From positions 372,001 through 436,000 of the forward strand of contig NZ_CP070368.1 of NCBI RefSeq assembly GCF_016919705.1: 64,000 bases of DNA, in the 5' to 3' direction. The number at the start of each line of letters is the position of its first letter. Within the stretch, counting starts at the first letter, position 1. This DNA comes from Paracoccus methylovorus (GTDB taxonomy: Bacteria; Pseudomonadota; Alphaproteobacteria; Rhodobacterales; Rhodobacteraceae). Below the pieces are notes generated by a model. It made no database searches, was not told the origin of the DNA, and saw only the letters and a list, made by a program, of their open reading frames with translations. Shown here in pieces: positions 46,993 through 56,758 of the stretch. The translations under genes and the position numbers were made by a program.

Positions 46993-47007
46993 TGGGAAAC
47001 TGTGGGA
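46993..47007 (+). promoter_or_regulatory. Putative MraZ-type boxes, proximal cluster
   Basis: TGGGA at 46993 and 47003 is separated by AACTG, the 10-base period of MraZ binding sites. Two TACCACA copies follow within 45 bases. The stretch fits autoregulation of the dcw promoter, but a -10/-35 pair could not be assigned with confidence. Confidence 0.55.
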
Positions 47008-47184
47008 TTTATTTACCACATTGCGCCCACCTACCACATCTTGTGGTTGCTGGGCGATAGTATCCGAAACCTTCCCCTGTAATCGCGCTGCCGTGAATTT
47101 GTTCACGGCTCGTTCGCTGGCGGTAGCCCGCCTGAGTCGAGCTTTGCTCCAAACAAATCCATTGCGTCCCGTAAATTCCCATGG

Positions 47185-47408
47185 CATCCCTTGATCACGG
47201 AACGGGCTCAAGGGGCATCAAGACCCCAAAAGGCGACAAGCAGCTTCATACAGGCAACCCGTATCCGAAACGACCTGCGGCGCGCGAGCAGCACCTCCCC
47301 CAGGTGGCGCGAAACGCAGGGCGCGATCCCCGAAACTACGGGGCCCAGAGATGGGAACGAGGGTGGCGGATCGGGCAGTGGCAGCAGCCCGGTCCGCCTT
47401 TCCTTTTC
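47185..47408 (+). ncRNA. Candidate UpsM-type small RNA in the mraZ leader
   Basis: In Rhodobacter sphaeroides the dcw cluster has a long leader that ends at a Rho-independent terminator and gives the abundant 206-nucleotide sRNA UpsM. Here a terminator lies at 47365-47408, 44 bases before the mraZ start, and the preceding 200 bases contain paired segments such as CCCTTGA/TCAAGGGG and CCCCG/CGGGG. The 5' end is an estimate. The 46804-47451 gap is about 650 bases without a credible gene. Confidence 0.5.
47365..47408 (+). terminator. Strong Rho-independent terminator or attenuator ahead of mraZ
   Basis: GGCGGATCGGGC (47365-47376) pairs with GCCCGGTCCGCC (47387-47398) through 12 bases with one G-T pair, followed by TTTCCTTTTC. 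It lies within the mraZ leader, so transcripts must read through to express the dcw genes. Confidence 0.8.
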
Positions 47409-47451
47409 GGGCAAACCGGAAAGGTCGGGACAGTGGAAGGAGCGCGGGCCA

Positions 47452-47958
47452 TTGGCACGCAGGTTCAGAGGGTCGGAAGAGGTCAAGGTCGACGCGAAAG
47501 GTCGCGTTTCGATCCCGGCCAAGTTCCGCCGCGTCTTTGAAGCTTGCGACCCTGATTGGCAGGCCGGCAAGCGTCCGCAACTGGTTGTCGTCTTCGGAAC
47601 CCGCGACTGGAAATACCTGCAGCTTTTCACCATGGAAGCCATGGACGAGATCGACAACGGCATCTCGGCCATGAAGCGCGGCAGTGCCGAACGCAACCTG
47701 CTGGAAAACATCTATCACGGTCACGCGGAAGAGGCGGATATCGACGGCGACGGCCGGCTGGTCCTGCCGCAGAAGCTGCGCGAAAAGATCGGTCTGACCG
47801 ACAGCGCCTTTTTCATCTCGGCCGGCGACAGCCTCAAGGTCTGGTCGCCCGAAAACTATGCCGAAGAAGAGCGCCGGCTGGAGGAGCTGGTTCCCGATTT
47901 CGAACCGGGCGCCGACCCCTTGTCACTGCTGGCCTCGGGGCCGCGTGAGGAGGGCTAA
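47452..47958 (+). CDS. mraZ: Transcriptional regulator MraZ
   Basis: MraZ is the AbrB-like repressor of the dcw cluster. The 168-residue protein starts at TTG 47452, preceded by GGAAGGAG, and has two MraZ repeats: [20 protein letters not shown] near the start and [20 protein letters not shown] in the second half. No ATG fits the family N-terminus; the much longer upstream extension of the ORF is not typical. It begins the dcw operon, and rsmH starts two bases after its stop. Confidence 0.9.
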   Translation: MARRFRGSEEVKVDAKGRVSIPAKFRRVFEACDPDWQAGKRPQLVVVFGTRDWKYLQLFTMEAMDEIDNGISAMKRGSAERNLLENIYHGHAEEADIDGDGRLVLPQKLREKIGLTDSAFFISAGDSLKVWSPENYAEEERRLEELVPDFEPGADPLSLLASGPREEG

Positions 47959-47960
47959 GG

Positions 47961-48929
47961 ATGGCCGAAGCTCCGCATATCCCTGTCCTGCTTGGCCCGC
48001 TGTTGCGGGCCGTTGCGCCTGTGAAGGGCGTCTGGGTCGATGGCACCTTTGGCGCCGGCGGCTATGCGCGCGGCTTGCTGGCGCAGGGCGCGGATCGGGT
48101 GATCGGTATCGATCGCGATCCGGCCGTCTTTCGCATGGCCGCGGGATGGGCAGAGGAATACGGCGACCGGCTGCAACTGACCCTTGGCACGTTTTCCGAT
48201 CTGGACAAGCTGGCCGGCGAGTTGGTCGATGGCGTCGTGCTGGATCTTGGCGTCAGTTCGATGCAGTTGGATCAACCCGAGCGCGGTTTTTCCTTTCTTC
48301 GCGATGGTCCGCTGGACATGCGCATGGGCGGCGATGGCCCGACGGCGGCCGAACTGCTGAACACCGCCCCCGAAGAGGTGATCGCCAATGTGCTTTACCT
48401 TTATGGCGAGGAGCGCGCTTCGCGCCGTATCGCCCGTGCCATCGTGGCGGCGCGCCCGCTGAGCCGGACGGGCCAGTTGTCGGATATCGTTGCCGGATGT
48501 CTGCCGCGGCCCAAGCCGGGACAAAGCCATCCTTCGACCCGCGCGTTTCAGGCGATCCGTATCTGGGTGAACGACGAGTTCGGCCAGTTGGTCGCCGGTC
48601 TTGCCGCGGCTGAACGCGCCCTGCGCCCGGGCGGTAAGCTGGCAGTGGTCAGCTTTCATTCGCTTGAGGACCGGATCGTCAAGCGGTTCATGCAGGCGCG
48701 TTCGAACAGCGCAGGCGGCGGTAGCCGCTACGCGCCTGAAACCGCGCGGCAAGAGGCGGCGTTCAAGCTGCCCTTCCGTCGCGCCATCGGCCCGGACGAG
48801 ACTGAGCTTGCGACGAACCCGCGTTCGCGCTCGGCGCTTTTGCGGGTCGGCATCCGCACCGAGGCGCAGGCGGGTCGGGTTGATCCGGCGTCTTTAGGTC
48901 TGCCATTGCTGTCGGAAAGGGGTGCGTGA
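47961..48929 (+). CDS. rsmH: 16S rRNA (cytosine1402-N4)-methyltransferase
   Basis: RsmH methylates C1402 in the ribosome P site. The 322-residue protein has [12 protein letters not shown] near the start, the SAM-site [36 protein letters not shown], and the C-terminal [16 protein letters not shown]. The ribosome site GGAGG lies just before the ATG. Its stop overlaps the ftsL ATG (TGATG). Confidence 0.97.
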   Translation: MAEAPHIPVLLGPLLRAVAPVKGVWVDGTFGAGGYARGLLAQGADRVIGIDRDPAVFRMAAGWAEEYGDRLQLTLGTFSDLDKLAGELVDGVVLDLGVSSMQLDQPERGFSFLRDGPLDMRMGGDGPTAAELLNTAPEEVIANVLYLYGEERASRRIARAIVAARPLSRTGQLSDIVAGCLPRPKPGQSHPSTRAFQAIRIWVNDEFGQLVAGLAAAERALRPGGKLAVVSFHSLEDRIVKRFMQARSNSAGGGSRYAPETARQEAAFKLPFRRAIGPDETELATNPRSRSALLRVGIRTEAQAGRVDPASLGLPLLSERGA

Positions 48930-49315
48930 TGCGATCCGTGCTTTACCTTTTGACGGCGCTGGCGGTGATGGGGCTGGCTTTCTGGGCCTATCGCGAGAAT
49001 TACCGCACCCAATCGGCCATCAGCGAGATGAGCGATATCCAGCGCCAGATCGGTCGTTTGCGCGAGGATCTGGGCGTCCAGCGCGCCGAATGGGCGTATC
49101 TGAACCGTCCAGAACGGCTGCGCCAACTGGTCGATCTGAATTTCGACCGGCTGAAGCTGGTGCCTTTTGGTTCTGATCAGTTCGTTGATGTCGGCCAAGT
49201 GGCCTTCCCGACGCCAAGGGCACCCGAGCCCAGTGCAGATACCGCCGGCAACGATGTGCCGGTGGAACGTCCCGCCGGGTTTCCGCCCCGCAGACCACAG
49301 GAGAGCACGCCATGA
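48929..49315 (+). CDS. ftsL: Cell division protein FtsL
   Basis: FtsL is a small bitopic protein that joins FtsB and FtsQ at the septum and helps activate FtsWI. The 128-residue protein has an N-terminal helix (VLYLLTALAVMGLAFWAY) followed by a predicted coiled coil (ISEMSDIQRQIGRLREDLGV). Its position between rsmH and ftsI is decisive. It lacks strong sequence conservation, as usual. It overlaps ftsI by four bases. Confidence 0.85.
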   Translation: MRSVLYLLTALAVMGLAFWAYRENYRTQSAISEMSDIQRQIGRLREDLGVQRAEWAYLNRPERLRQLVDLNFDRLKLVPFGSDQFVDVGQVAFPTPRAPEPSADTAGNDVPVERPAGFPPRRPQESTP

Positions 49316-51117
49316 TCCGCACCCCGCTGCGCCCGCTGGCCCGCATCCTTCGCGCCCGCGAAACCGGAGAGAATCCCGACGCCATCGAGGCCGAGAACCG
49401 CGCCCAACGGCATGCCGAGATTCAGGAAAAGGCGCGCGGCAGCGCCCGCACCCGGCTGTTCTTCATGTCCTGTGCCTTTGCGCTGGCCTTTGGCACTGTG
49501 GGCGCCAAGATGGGTGTGCTGGCTGCCAGCCAGCCCAGCGAGCCCAGAGTTCAGACCACCGGCGCCCAGATCATCTCGCAGCGCGCCGATATCACCGACC
49601 GGCATGGGCGGGTTCTGGCCACGAACCTGCTGACCCATTCGCTTTATGCTCATCCCCAGCAAATGGTGGAACCCGAACGTGCAGCGCGTGAGCTGGTGAG
49701 CATCTTTCCCGATCTGGATATTGAGCGTCTGAACAAGGACTTTACCGGCAAGCGCACCTTCGTCTGGATCAAGAAGAAGATTAGCCCCGAACAGATGCAG
49801 GCCGTGCATGACATCGGCGAGCCCGGCCTTTTGTTCGGCCCGCGCGAGATGCGGCTGTATCCGAACGGCCAGATCGCGGCCCATATTCTGGGCGGCGCCA
49901 CCTTTGGCAAAGAGGACGTGGCCAGCGCCGAGGTCGTGGGCGTCGCCGGCGTCGAAAAGGCATTTGACCACTGGTTGCGCGACCCTGCCAATGACGGCGC
50001 GCCCCTGACCCTTTCGCTGGACCTGACCGTTCAGGCCGCGTTGGAGGAGGTGCTGGGCAATGGCATGAAGGTCATGAACGCCAGGGGCGCCACCGGCATC
50101 CTGATGGAAGTCAAGACCGGTGAGATCGTCGCAATGGCCAGCCTGCCCGACTTCGACCCCAACGACCGGCCGCGTCCCCTGCTCAAGGGGGATGCCTCGG
50201 ACAGCCCGCTGTTCAACCGCGCGGTGCAGGGCCAGTACGAGCTTGGCTCGACCTTCAAGATATTTCCGGTGGCGCAGGCCATCGACCTCAAGCTGGTCAG
50301 CCCGGCCACGATGATCAACGCCAAGGCCCCGATGAAGATCGGCAAATACCTGATCAACGAATTCCGAGGCCACAACTACGGCACGCTTTCGGTCACGGAT
50401 ATCATCGTGAAGTCGTCGAACGTTGGCACTGTCCGCATCGCGCAACTGCTGGGCCCGGAACGGCAAAAGGATTTTCTGGAGAAGCTGGGCTTTTTCGAGC
50501 CGACTTCGATCGAGATGAGCGAGGCGCCGACGGGTAAGCCTCTCGTGCCGAAACGCTGGCCGGCCGTGACCTCGGCCACGGTGGCTTTTGGTCATGGTCT
50601 GGCCGCCAGCCCGCTGCACCTTGCGACCGCCTATGCCACGGTTGCCAACGGCGGCAAGCGGGTGATGCCGACCCTGATTCACGACCGCACCCATCGCGGG
50701 GGCGAACAGGTGCTTTCCCCCGAGGCCGCGAACATTGCCGTGCAACTGCTGCGTCAGGTGGTGGTCCGGGGCAGCGGCCGCAGCGCCAACGTCGAGGGGT
50801 ATGAGGTCGCGGGCAAGACCGGCACCGCCGACAAGCCGCGCCCGACGGGGGGCTATTATGGCAACAAGGTCGTTTCGACCTTCGCCTCGGTCTTCCCGGC
50901 CAGCAATCCGCAATATGTCCTGGTCCTGTCCCTGGACGAGCCCTCGTCCATCGGTGCGGGTGGCGAAAGCCGCACTGCCGGCACGACCTCCGTGCCGGTT
51001 GCCGCCGAGGTGATACGTCGCGTCGCTCCGCTGCTGGGCCTGCGACCAACCACGGAAACGCAGCTGCCGATGGTTGAACGGCCTTTGCCGGATCGGCTAA
51101 AGCTCGTTTCGAACTGA
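49312..51117 (+). CDS. ftsI: Septal peptidoglycan transpeptidase FtsI (PBP3)
   Basis: FtsI cross-links septal peptidoglycan with FtsW. The 601-residue protein has a single N-terminal helix (LFFMSCAFALAFGTVGA), a pedestal domain, and a transpeptidase domain with the active serine in ELGSTFKIFPV, the SxN motif in VKSSNVGTVR and the KTG motif in EVAGKTGTADKP. Its stop overlaps murE. Confidence 0.97.
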   Translation: MIRTPLRPLARILRARETGENPDAIEAENRAQRHAEIQEKARGSARTRLFFMSCAFALAFGTVGAKMGVLAASQPSEPRVQTTGAQIISQRADITDRHGRVLATNLLTHSLYAHPQQMVEPERAARELVSIFPDLDIERLNKDFTGKRTFVWIKKKISPEQMQAVHDIGEPGLLFGPREMRLYPNGQIAAHILGGATFGKEDVASAEVVGVAGVEKAFDHWLRDPANDGAPLTLSLDLTVQAALEEVLGNGMKVMNARGATGILMEVKTGEIVAMASLPDFDPNDRPRPLLKGDASDSPLFNRAVQGQYELGSTFKIFPVAQAIDLKLVSPATMINAKAPMKIGKYLINEFRGHNYGTLSVTDIIVKSSNVGTVRIAQLLGPERQKDFLEKLGFFEPTSIEMSEAPTGKPLVPKRWPAVTSATVAFGHGLAASPLHLATAYATVANGGKRVMPTLIHDRTHRGGEQVLSPEAANIAVQLLRQVVVRGSGRSANVEGYEVAGKTGTADKPRPTGGYYGNKVVSTFASVFPASNPQYVLVLSLDEPSSIGAGGESRTAGTTSVPVAAEVIRRVAPLLGLRPTTETQLPMVERPLPDRLKLVSN

Positions 51118-52616
51118 TGAGCGGAGGTTCCGTGACTGATCGGGCGATGCGGCTGTCTCTTTTGGGGCTGCGAGGAGACAAGGGGCGCGACCCCGAGATA
51201 ACGGGGCTTTCCGTGGATTCACGGCAGGTCAAGCCGGGCCATTTGTTCGCCGCGCTGCCGGGTTCGGCCACGCATGGCGGCGAGTTCATCCAATACGCGC
51301 TGCGCCAACAGGCGGGCGCCATCCTGACCGACCGCAAGGGTGCCGAGATTGCTGCGGCCCAGCTTGCCGGCTCGGATGCAGCACTGGTCGTGGCCGAGGA
51401 TCCCCGCGCCGCGCTGGCCGGTGCCGCGGCGCTGTGGTTCGCCGCCCAGCCCGAAACCACGGTCGCCGTCACCGGCACCTCGGGCAAAACCTCGGTCGCT
51501 ACCTTTACCCGCCAGATCTGGCAGGCGCTGGGGCACAAGGCGATCAGTTTGGGCACCATGGGCGTGCAGGGCGACTATCAGGCCAAGCTGGCCCATACCA
51601 CGCCCGAGCCGATCACCCTGCATCGCGTGCTGGCCGAGGCTGCCGCCGCAGGCGTCACCCATGCGGCGATGGAGGCGTCGTCGCACGGTCTGGACCAACG
51701 CCGTCTGGACGGGGTGCGGCTGAAGGCGGGAGCTTTCACCAATTTCAGCCAGGACCACTTGGATTATCACAAGGATTTCGACGAATATTTCGCCGCCAAG
51801 GCGCTGCTGTTCGATCATCTGCTGGAAGAAGGCGCGGGTGCGGTCATCAACATCGACGATCCGCGCGGACGGCAGATGGCGCTGATCGCCAAGGATCGCG
51901 ACCTGAAACTGACCACCATCGGCCGCGAGGCGGGTGCCGATCTGCGCATCCTCGGCCAGCGTTACGACGCGACCGGTCAGGACCTGCGCTTCAGCTTTCA
52001 CGGTCAGGCACATCTGGTGCGGCTGGCGTTGATCGGCGGCTTTCAGGCGGAAAACGTGCTTGCCGCTGCTGGTCTGGCCATTGCCGTTGGCGACACGCCC
52101 GCCCGCGTGATCGAGACCCTGCCGGGCCTGACCACCGTGCGCGGTCGGATGGAACTGGCTGCCGTGCGCGACAACGGCGCCGCCGTCTTCGTCGATTACA
52201 GCCATAAGCCCGGCGCGCTGGCCTCGGCCCTGCAAAGCCTGCGTCCGCATGTCATGGGCCGCATCGTCGTGGTCTTTGGCGCGGGCGGCGACCGCGACCG
52301 GCTCAAGCGCCCCTTGATGGGCGAGGCGGCGCGGCAATTCGCCGACATCGTCTATGTGACCGACGACAACCCGCGTTCGGAAGACCCGGCCGCGATCCGC
52401 GCCGAGGTCATGGCCGGCGCCGGTCCCGAGGCCATCGAAGTCGGCGATCGGGCCGAGGCGATCCTGCGCGGTGTCGATGCGCTGCAACCGGGCGATGCGC
52501 TGCTGATCGCGGGCAAGGGGCACGAAACCGGCCAGATCATTGGCAATGACGTTTACCCCTTCGACGATGCCGAGCAGGCCTCGGTGGCGGTCGCGGCGCT
52601 GGATGGCAAGATATGA
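51117..52616 (+). CDS. murE: UDP-MurNAc-L-Ala-D-Glu:meso-diaminopimelate ligase
   Basis: MurE adds the third stem residue to the peptidoglycan precursor. The 499-residue protein has the ATP loop VAVTGTSGKTSVATF, ITLHRVLAEA, the lysine-containing EASSHGLDQRR, and the DNPR motif in VTDDNPRSEDPA, which indicates meso-diaminopimelate rather than lysine. The start overlaps the ftsI stop, and murF overlaps its end. Confidence 0.96.
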   Translation: MSGGSVTDRAMRLSLLGLRGDKGRDPEITGLSVDSRQVKPGHLFAALPGSATHGGEFIQYALRQQAGAILTDRKGAEIAAAQLAGSDAALVVAEDPRAALAGAAALWFAAQPETTVAVTGTSGKTSVATFTRQIWQALGHKAISLGTMGVQGDYQAKLAHTTPEPITLHRVLAEAAAAGVTHAAMEASSHGLDQRRLDGVRLKAGAFTNFSQDHLDYHKDFDEYFAAKALLFDHLLEEGAGAVINIDDPRGRQMALIAKDRDLKLTTIGREAGADLRILGQRYDATGQDLRFSFHGQAHLVRLALIGGFQAENVLAAAGLAIAVGDTPARVIETLPGLTTVRGRMELAAVRDNGAAVFVDYSHKPGALASALQSLRPHVMGRIVVVFGAGGDRDRLKRPLMGEAARQFADIVYVTDDNPRSEDPAAIRAEVMAGAGPEAIEVGDRAEAILRGVDALQPGDALLIAGKGHETGQIIGNDVYPFDDAEQASVAVAALDGKI

Positions 52617-53998
52617 CGCTGTGGACTTCGCGCGATGCCGTGGCTGCGACCGGGGGCCGCGCCACCCGTGATTTCGCGGTGACTGGCGTATCCATCGACA
52701 CCCGCACCATTCAGCCGGGCGATCTGTTCGTCGCCCTGCAGGCTGCCCGCGACGGCCATGATTTCGTCGCGCAGGCACTGGAGAAAGGTGCCACCGCCGC
52801 GCTGGTCAGCCGCCTGCCCGAAGGGGTGCCCGAGGATGCGCCGCTGCTGGTGGTGCCCGAGGTCCTGGCCGCGCTTGAAGCGCTGGGCCGTGCGGGCCGT
52901 GCCCGAATGCGTGGCAAGGTCATTGCCATCACCGGCTCGGTCGGCAAGACCTCGACCAAGGAAATGGCCCGTATCGCGCTGACCGGGCAGGGCAATATTC
53001 ACGCAGCCGAGGCCAGCTACAACAACCATTGGGGCGTGCCCCTGACCTTGGCGCGCATGCCCGAAGACACCGATTTTGCCATTGTCGAGATCGGCATGAA
53101 CCACCCGGGCGAGATCGAGCCGCTGGCGCGCATCGCCCGGCCGCATGTCGCGATGATCACTACGGTTGCCGCCGCCCATCTGGAAGCATTCGGTGCCATC
53201 GAAGGGATCGCGCGGGAAAAGGGCGCGGTCTTTCGTGGCCTGACCCAACCCGGTACCGCCATCATCCCCGAGGATCTGCCGGTTACGCAGTTGTTGCGCG
53301 ACTGCGCCGATGCGGCCGGCGCACTCGTCATCGGCTTTGGCCAGCAGGGCATGGCAAAGCCGCTCAAGGCCGAAACCGTGGACGGCGCGACCCCGGTGCG
53401 CGCCCGGGTGCTGGGCGAGACAGCGGATTTCACGCTGGCCAGTGCCGGCACGCATTTCGTGATGAACGCCGTCGGTGTGCTGGCCGCACTTTCTGCAGCC
53501 GGCGCCGATGTGCAAAAGGCCGCAAAACACCTGTCGGACTGGCGCCCGCCGCTGGGTCGCGGCGCGGTCGAGGTTCTGGGCGGCATCCGACTGATCGACG
53601 ACGCCTATAATTCCAATCCCACCTCGCTTTCGGCAGGGCTGGCGACGCTGGCGCGCCTGACCGGTGGCCGCCGGGTGGCAATTCTGGGCGACATGCTGGA
53701 ACTTGGCCCGGATGAGATCGCCATGCATGCCGACATGGCCACCGACCCTTCGATGCTGGCTGTCGATCTGGTCCACACCGCCGGTCCGCTTATGCGCGCC
53801 TTGCACGAGGCATTGCCCCGGGACAAACGCGGACTGCATGCCGAAACAGCCGCCGAACTGGCTGCGCGTGCGGGCGATCTGGTCGCGCCCGGCGATATCG
53901 TGCTCGTGAAGGGTTCGAAGTCCTCCAAGGTCTCGACAGTGGTTGACGCGCTGCGGCGAACCAGCCAAAGCACGCCCCCTGGCGAAAGGACAGCGTAA
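52613..53998 (+). CDS. murF: UDP-MurNAc-tripeptide:D-Ala-D-Ala ligase
   Basis: MurF adds D-Ala-D-Ala to finish the precursor pentapeptide. The 461-residue protein has the ATP loop [42 protein letters not shown], and [19 protein letters not shown]. It couples to murE through ATGA and to mraY through TAATG. Confidence 0.96.
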   Translation: MTLWTSRDAVAATGGRATRDFAVTGVSIDTRTIQPGDLFVALQAARDGHDFVAQALEKGATAALVSRLPEGVPEDAPLLVVPEVLAALEALGRAGRARMRGKVIAITGSVGKTSTKEMARIALTGQGNIHAAEASYNNHWGVPLTLARMPEDTDFAIVEIGMNHPGEIEPLARIARPHVAMITTVAAAHLEAFGAIEGIAREKGAVFRGLTQPGTAIIPEDLPVTQLLRDCADAAGALVIGFGQQGMAKPLKAETVDGATPVRARVLGETADFTLASAGTHFVMNAVGVLAALSAAGADVQKAAKHLSDWRPPLGRGAVEVLGGIRLIDDAYNSNPTSLSAGLATLARLTGGRRVAILGDMLELGPDEIAMHADMATDPSMLAVDLVHTAGPLMRALHEALPRDKRGLHAETAAELAARAGDLVAPGDIVLVKGSKSSKVSTVVDALRRTSQSTPPGERTA

Positions 53999-55080
53999 TG
54001 CTCTATTGGCTCACGAACCTCTCCGACGGCGGGGATTTCTTCAACCTGTTCCGCTATATCACCTTTCGGGCGGGCGGTGCCTTCTTTACCGCGCTGGTCT
54101 TTGGCTTTCTTTTCGGACGGCCGCTGATCGACCTGCTGCGCCGCAAGCAGAAAAAGGGCCAGCCCATCCGCGACGACGGGCCGCAAAACCATTTCTCCAA
54201 GGCGGGCACACCGACCATGGGCGGCCTGCTGATCCTGGCCGCGCTGGTGGTGGGCACGCTGCTTTGGGCGCGTCTCGACAATGGCTATGTCTGGATCGTG
54301 CTGCTGGTCACGCTGGGGTTCGCCGCCATCGGGTTTGCCGACGACTATGCCAAGGTCACCAAACAGCATCATGCCGGCCTGTCGGGAAGAATACGATTGC
54401 TGCTTGGACTGTGCATCGCCGCGGGTGCAGGGGCCGCAGCCGCCTGGATGCACCCCCCAGCGCTCAGCGGGGAACTGGCGCTGCCCTTCCTCAAGGACAC
54501 GCTGATCAATCTGGGCCTGTTCTATGTGCCATTCGCCGTGCTGGTGATTCTGGGCGCGGCCAATGCCGTGAACCTTACCGACGGATTGGACGGGCTGGCG
54601 ATCATGCCGGTGATGATCGCGGCGGGCAGCTTTGCGGTGATCGCCTATATGGTCGGTAACGCGAATTTCGCAAATTACCTGGGCGTGCATTTCGTGCCGG
54701 GCACGGGTGAACTCGCCGTCTTCGTGGCGGCCCTTATTGGCGGAGGCTTGGGCTTTCTGTGGTACAACGCCCCTCCGGCCGCCGTCTTCATGGGCGACAC
54801 AGGCAGCCTGGCACTGGGTGGCGCGCTGGGTGCCATCGCCGTCGTGACCAAGCATGAGATCGTGCTGGCCATTGTCGGCGGGCTTTTCGTGGTCGAGGCG
54901 CTGTCGGTCATCATCCAGGTGCTCTACTTCAAGCGCACCGGCAAACGCGTGTTCCTGATGGCTCCCATCCACCACCATTTCGAAAAGAAGGGCTGGGGCG
55001 AAGCGCAGATCGTCATCCGCTTCTGGATCATCGCGCTGATTCTGGCGTTGATCGGACTTGCGACGTTGAAACTGCGCTGA
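53998..55080 (+). CDS. mraY: Phospho-MurNAc-pentapeptide translocase
   Basis: MraY makes lipid I from UDP-MurNAc-pentapeptide and undecaprenyl phosphate. The 360-residue protein has about ten membrane helices. Signature stretches are [23 protein letters not shown] with the metal aspartates, [16 protein letters not shown] and [15 protein letters not shown]. After its stop a truncated repeat element separates it from murD by 79 bases. Confidence 0.97.
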   Translation: MLYWLTNLSDGGDFFNLFRYITFRAGGAFFTALVFGFLFGRPLIDLLRRKQKKGQPIRDDGPQNHFSKAGTPTMGGLLILAALVVGTLLWARLDNGYVWIVLLVTLGFAAIGFADDYAKVTKQHHAGLSGRIRLLLGLCIAAGAGAAAAWMHPPALSGELALPFLKDTLINLGLFYVPFAVLVILGAANAVNLTDGLDGLAIMPVMIAAGSFAVIAYMVGNANFANYLGVHFVPGTGELAVFVAALIGGGLGFLWYNAPPAAVFMGDTGSLALGGALGAIAVVTKHEIVLAIVGGLFVVEALSVIIQVLYFKRTGKRVFLMAPIHHHFEKKGWGEAQIVIRFWIIALILALIGLATLKLR

Positions 55081-55092
55081 CAGAGTTTCTCC

Positions 55093-55135
55093 GTTTGCAA
55101 ATACCCTCAGGGGGTCCGGGGGGCGAAGCGCCCCC
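55093..55135. repeat. Partial composite intergenic repeat after mraY
   Basis: GTTTGCAAATACCC is followed by GGGGGGCG-AAG-CGCCCCC (hairpin). This keeps the AAATA-CCC core and the terminal GGGGGC/GCCCCC hairpin of copies 1 and 2 but lacks the long middle palindrome. Confidence 0.55.
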
Positions 55136-55159
55136 GGCTGCTACAGCGAAGGAAATACC

Positions 55160-56560
55160 ATGATCACGGTCCAGGGCGTCCAGAACCAGACCATCGCCGT
55201 GCTCGGTCTCGGCCGCTCGGGTCGTGCCACGGTCGCCGCCCTTGCAGCGGGCGGCGCTCAGGTTGTCGTCTGGGACGATGGCGTCGATACGCGCGAACAG
55301 GCGGCACAGGACGGGTTGCAGGTTCTCGACCTGACCCGCGAACAGGATTGGGCGGGGATATCGGCGCTGATTACCAGCCCCGGAATCCCGCATCTCTATC
55401 CCCGGCCGCATCCGGTCATTGCCCGCGCCTATGATCTCGGCGTGCCGGTGGACAACGATATCGGGCTGTTCTTTCGCAGCTTCGCCACTACCGATTGGGA
55501 GCAGTTCGCAACCACGCCCCGGGTGATCGCCGTCACCGGCTCGAATGGCAAATCGACCACCACGGCGCTGATCCACCACATCCTGAGAGAGGCCGGCCGT
55601 CCGACCCAGATGGGCGGCAACATAGGTACCGGCGTCCTGTCACTGGAACCTGCTCATGATGGAGAGGTTGTGGTGCTTGAGCTTTCCAGCTACCAGACCG
55701 ACCTTGCCCGTGCCCTGACTCCGGATGTGGCAGTCTTTACCAACCTCTCCCCCGACCACCTTGACCGGCATGGCGGCCTTGGGGGCTATTTCGCTGCCAA
55801 GCGCAGGCTCTTTGCCGAGGGCGGCCCGGACCGCGCCGTGATCGGTGTCGATGAGGTCGAAGGCAATTATCTGGCCAATCAACTCGCCATGAGCGCCGCC
55901 GATGATCGGGTGATCCGGGTCGCATCCGGTCAGAAACTGGAAGGGTTCGGCTGGTCGGTCTTTGCCCGAAAGGGCTTTCTCTCCGAATACCGCAAGGGGC
56001 GTCAGGTTGCGTCGTTCGACCTGCGTGAGGTGACCGGATTGCCGGGCGCGCATAATCACCAGAACGCCTGCGCCGCCTATGCTGCGACCCGCGCCGTCGG
56101 CATCCCCCCCCGAGAGATCGAGCGTGCCTTCCATAGTTTCCAGGGCCTGCCACACCGCAGCCAGACTGTGGCCGAGATCGATGGCGTCCGCTGGGTCAAT
56201 GACAGTAAGGCGACGAATGTCGATGCCGCCGCCAAGGCGCTGGCTGCCTTTCCGCGTATCCGCTGGATCGCCGGCGGCATGGGTAAGGAGGGCGGGATCG
56301 AGGCACTGACCCCTTTCCTTGGGACGGTGGTGAAAGCCTATCTCATTGGCCACTCTGCCCGCGACTTTGCGCTTCAGATCGGCCAGATCCCTTACGAGAT
56401 CGCGGAAACCATGGAACAAGCCATCGCGCGGGCCAAAGCCGAGGCCCAGCCGGGCGAGACCGTGCTGCTCGCGCCTGCAGCCGCCAGCTTCGACCAATAC
56501 CCCGATTTTGAGAAACGCGGCGAACATTTCACTGCACTGGTTCAGGCCCTGCAGCCCTGA
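55160..56560 (+). CDS. murD: UDP-MurNAc-L-alanine:D-glutamate ligase
   Basis: MurD adds D-glutamate to UDP-MurNAc-L-Ala. The 466-residue protein has a Rossmann-like N-terminal domain ([20 protein letters not shown]), the ATP loop [30 protein letters not shown] and [17 protein letters not shown]. In most dcw clusters ftsW and murG follow; here the next gene is a porin on the opposite strand, so the cluster ends or is split. Confidence 0.96.
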   Translation: MITVQGVQNQTIAVLGLGRSGRATVAALAAGGAQVVVWDDGVDTREQAAQDGLQVLDLTREQDWAGISALITSPGIPHLYPRPHPVIARAYDLGVPVDNDIGLFFRSFATTDWEQFATTPRVIAVTGSNGKSTTTALIHHILREAGRPTQMGGNIGTGVLSLEPAHDGEVVVLELSSYQTDLARALTPDVAVFTNLSPDHLDRHGGLGGYFAAKRRLFAEGGPDRAVIGVDEVEGNYLANQLAMSAADDRVIRVASGQKLEGFGWSVFARKGFLSEYRKGRQVASFDLREVTGLPGAHNHQNACAAYAATRAVGIPPREIERAFHSFQGLPHRSQTVAEIDGVRWVNDSKATNVDAAAKALAAFPRIRWIAGGMGKEGGIEALTPFLGTVVKAYLIGHSARDFALQIGQIPYEIAETMEQAIARAKAEAQPGETVLLAPAAASFDQYPDFEKRGEHFTALVQALQP

Positions 56561-56567
56561 TCTTCAC

Positions 56568-56583
56568 CGTTGCCCAAATACCC
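56568..56583. repeat. GGGTATTT core copy after murD (inverted)
   Basis: CGTTGCCCAAATACCC reads, on the other strand, GGGTATTTGGGCAACG. It lies seven bases after the murD stop. Confidence 0.5.
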
Positions 56584-56710
56584 ATAAACCAGCAACGCCA
56601 AAGCCAATGTACTCAGGATAGGGCTACCCCCCATTCCGCCGATTAGGGATTTGTGCACCTAAACCTTCCATCCTCGATGGATCCTGAAAGCAGAACCAAA
56701 GCGAGGCATC

Positions 56711-56745
56711 ATGAAAAAGGCCCCGGAACCGCCGGGGCCTTTCTT
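56711..56745. terminator. Bidirectional terminator between murD and the FadL-type gene
   Basis: AAGGCCCCGG (56717-56726) pairs with CCGGGGCCTT (56732-56741) around a five-base loop. TTTCTT follows on the plus strand and TTTTTCAT on the minus strand. It serves both convergent genes. Confidence 0.8.
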
Positions 56746-56758
56746 ATATCAGCAGGGC

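Noticed and set aside
47185..47408. RNase P RNA or SRP RNA in the mraZ leader
   Set aside because: The conserved core sequences of those RNAs were not found on either strand, whereas the location and terminator match the UpsM leader.
47191..47451. N-terminal extension of MraZ by 87 residues
   Set aside because: The extension is low-complexity, spans the terminator hairpin, and is absent from the family; TTG 47452 has a good ribosome binding site and gives the normal N-terminus.
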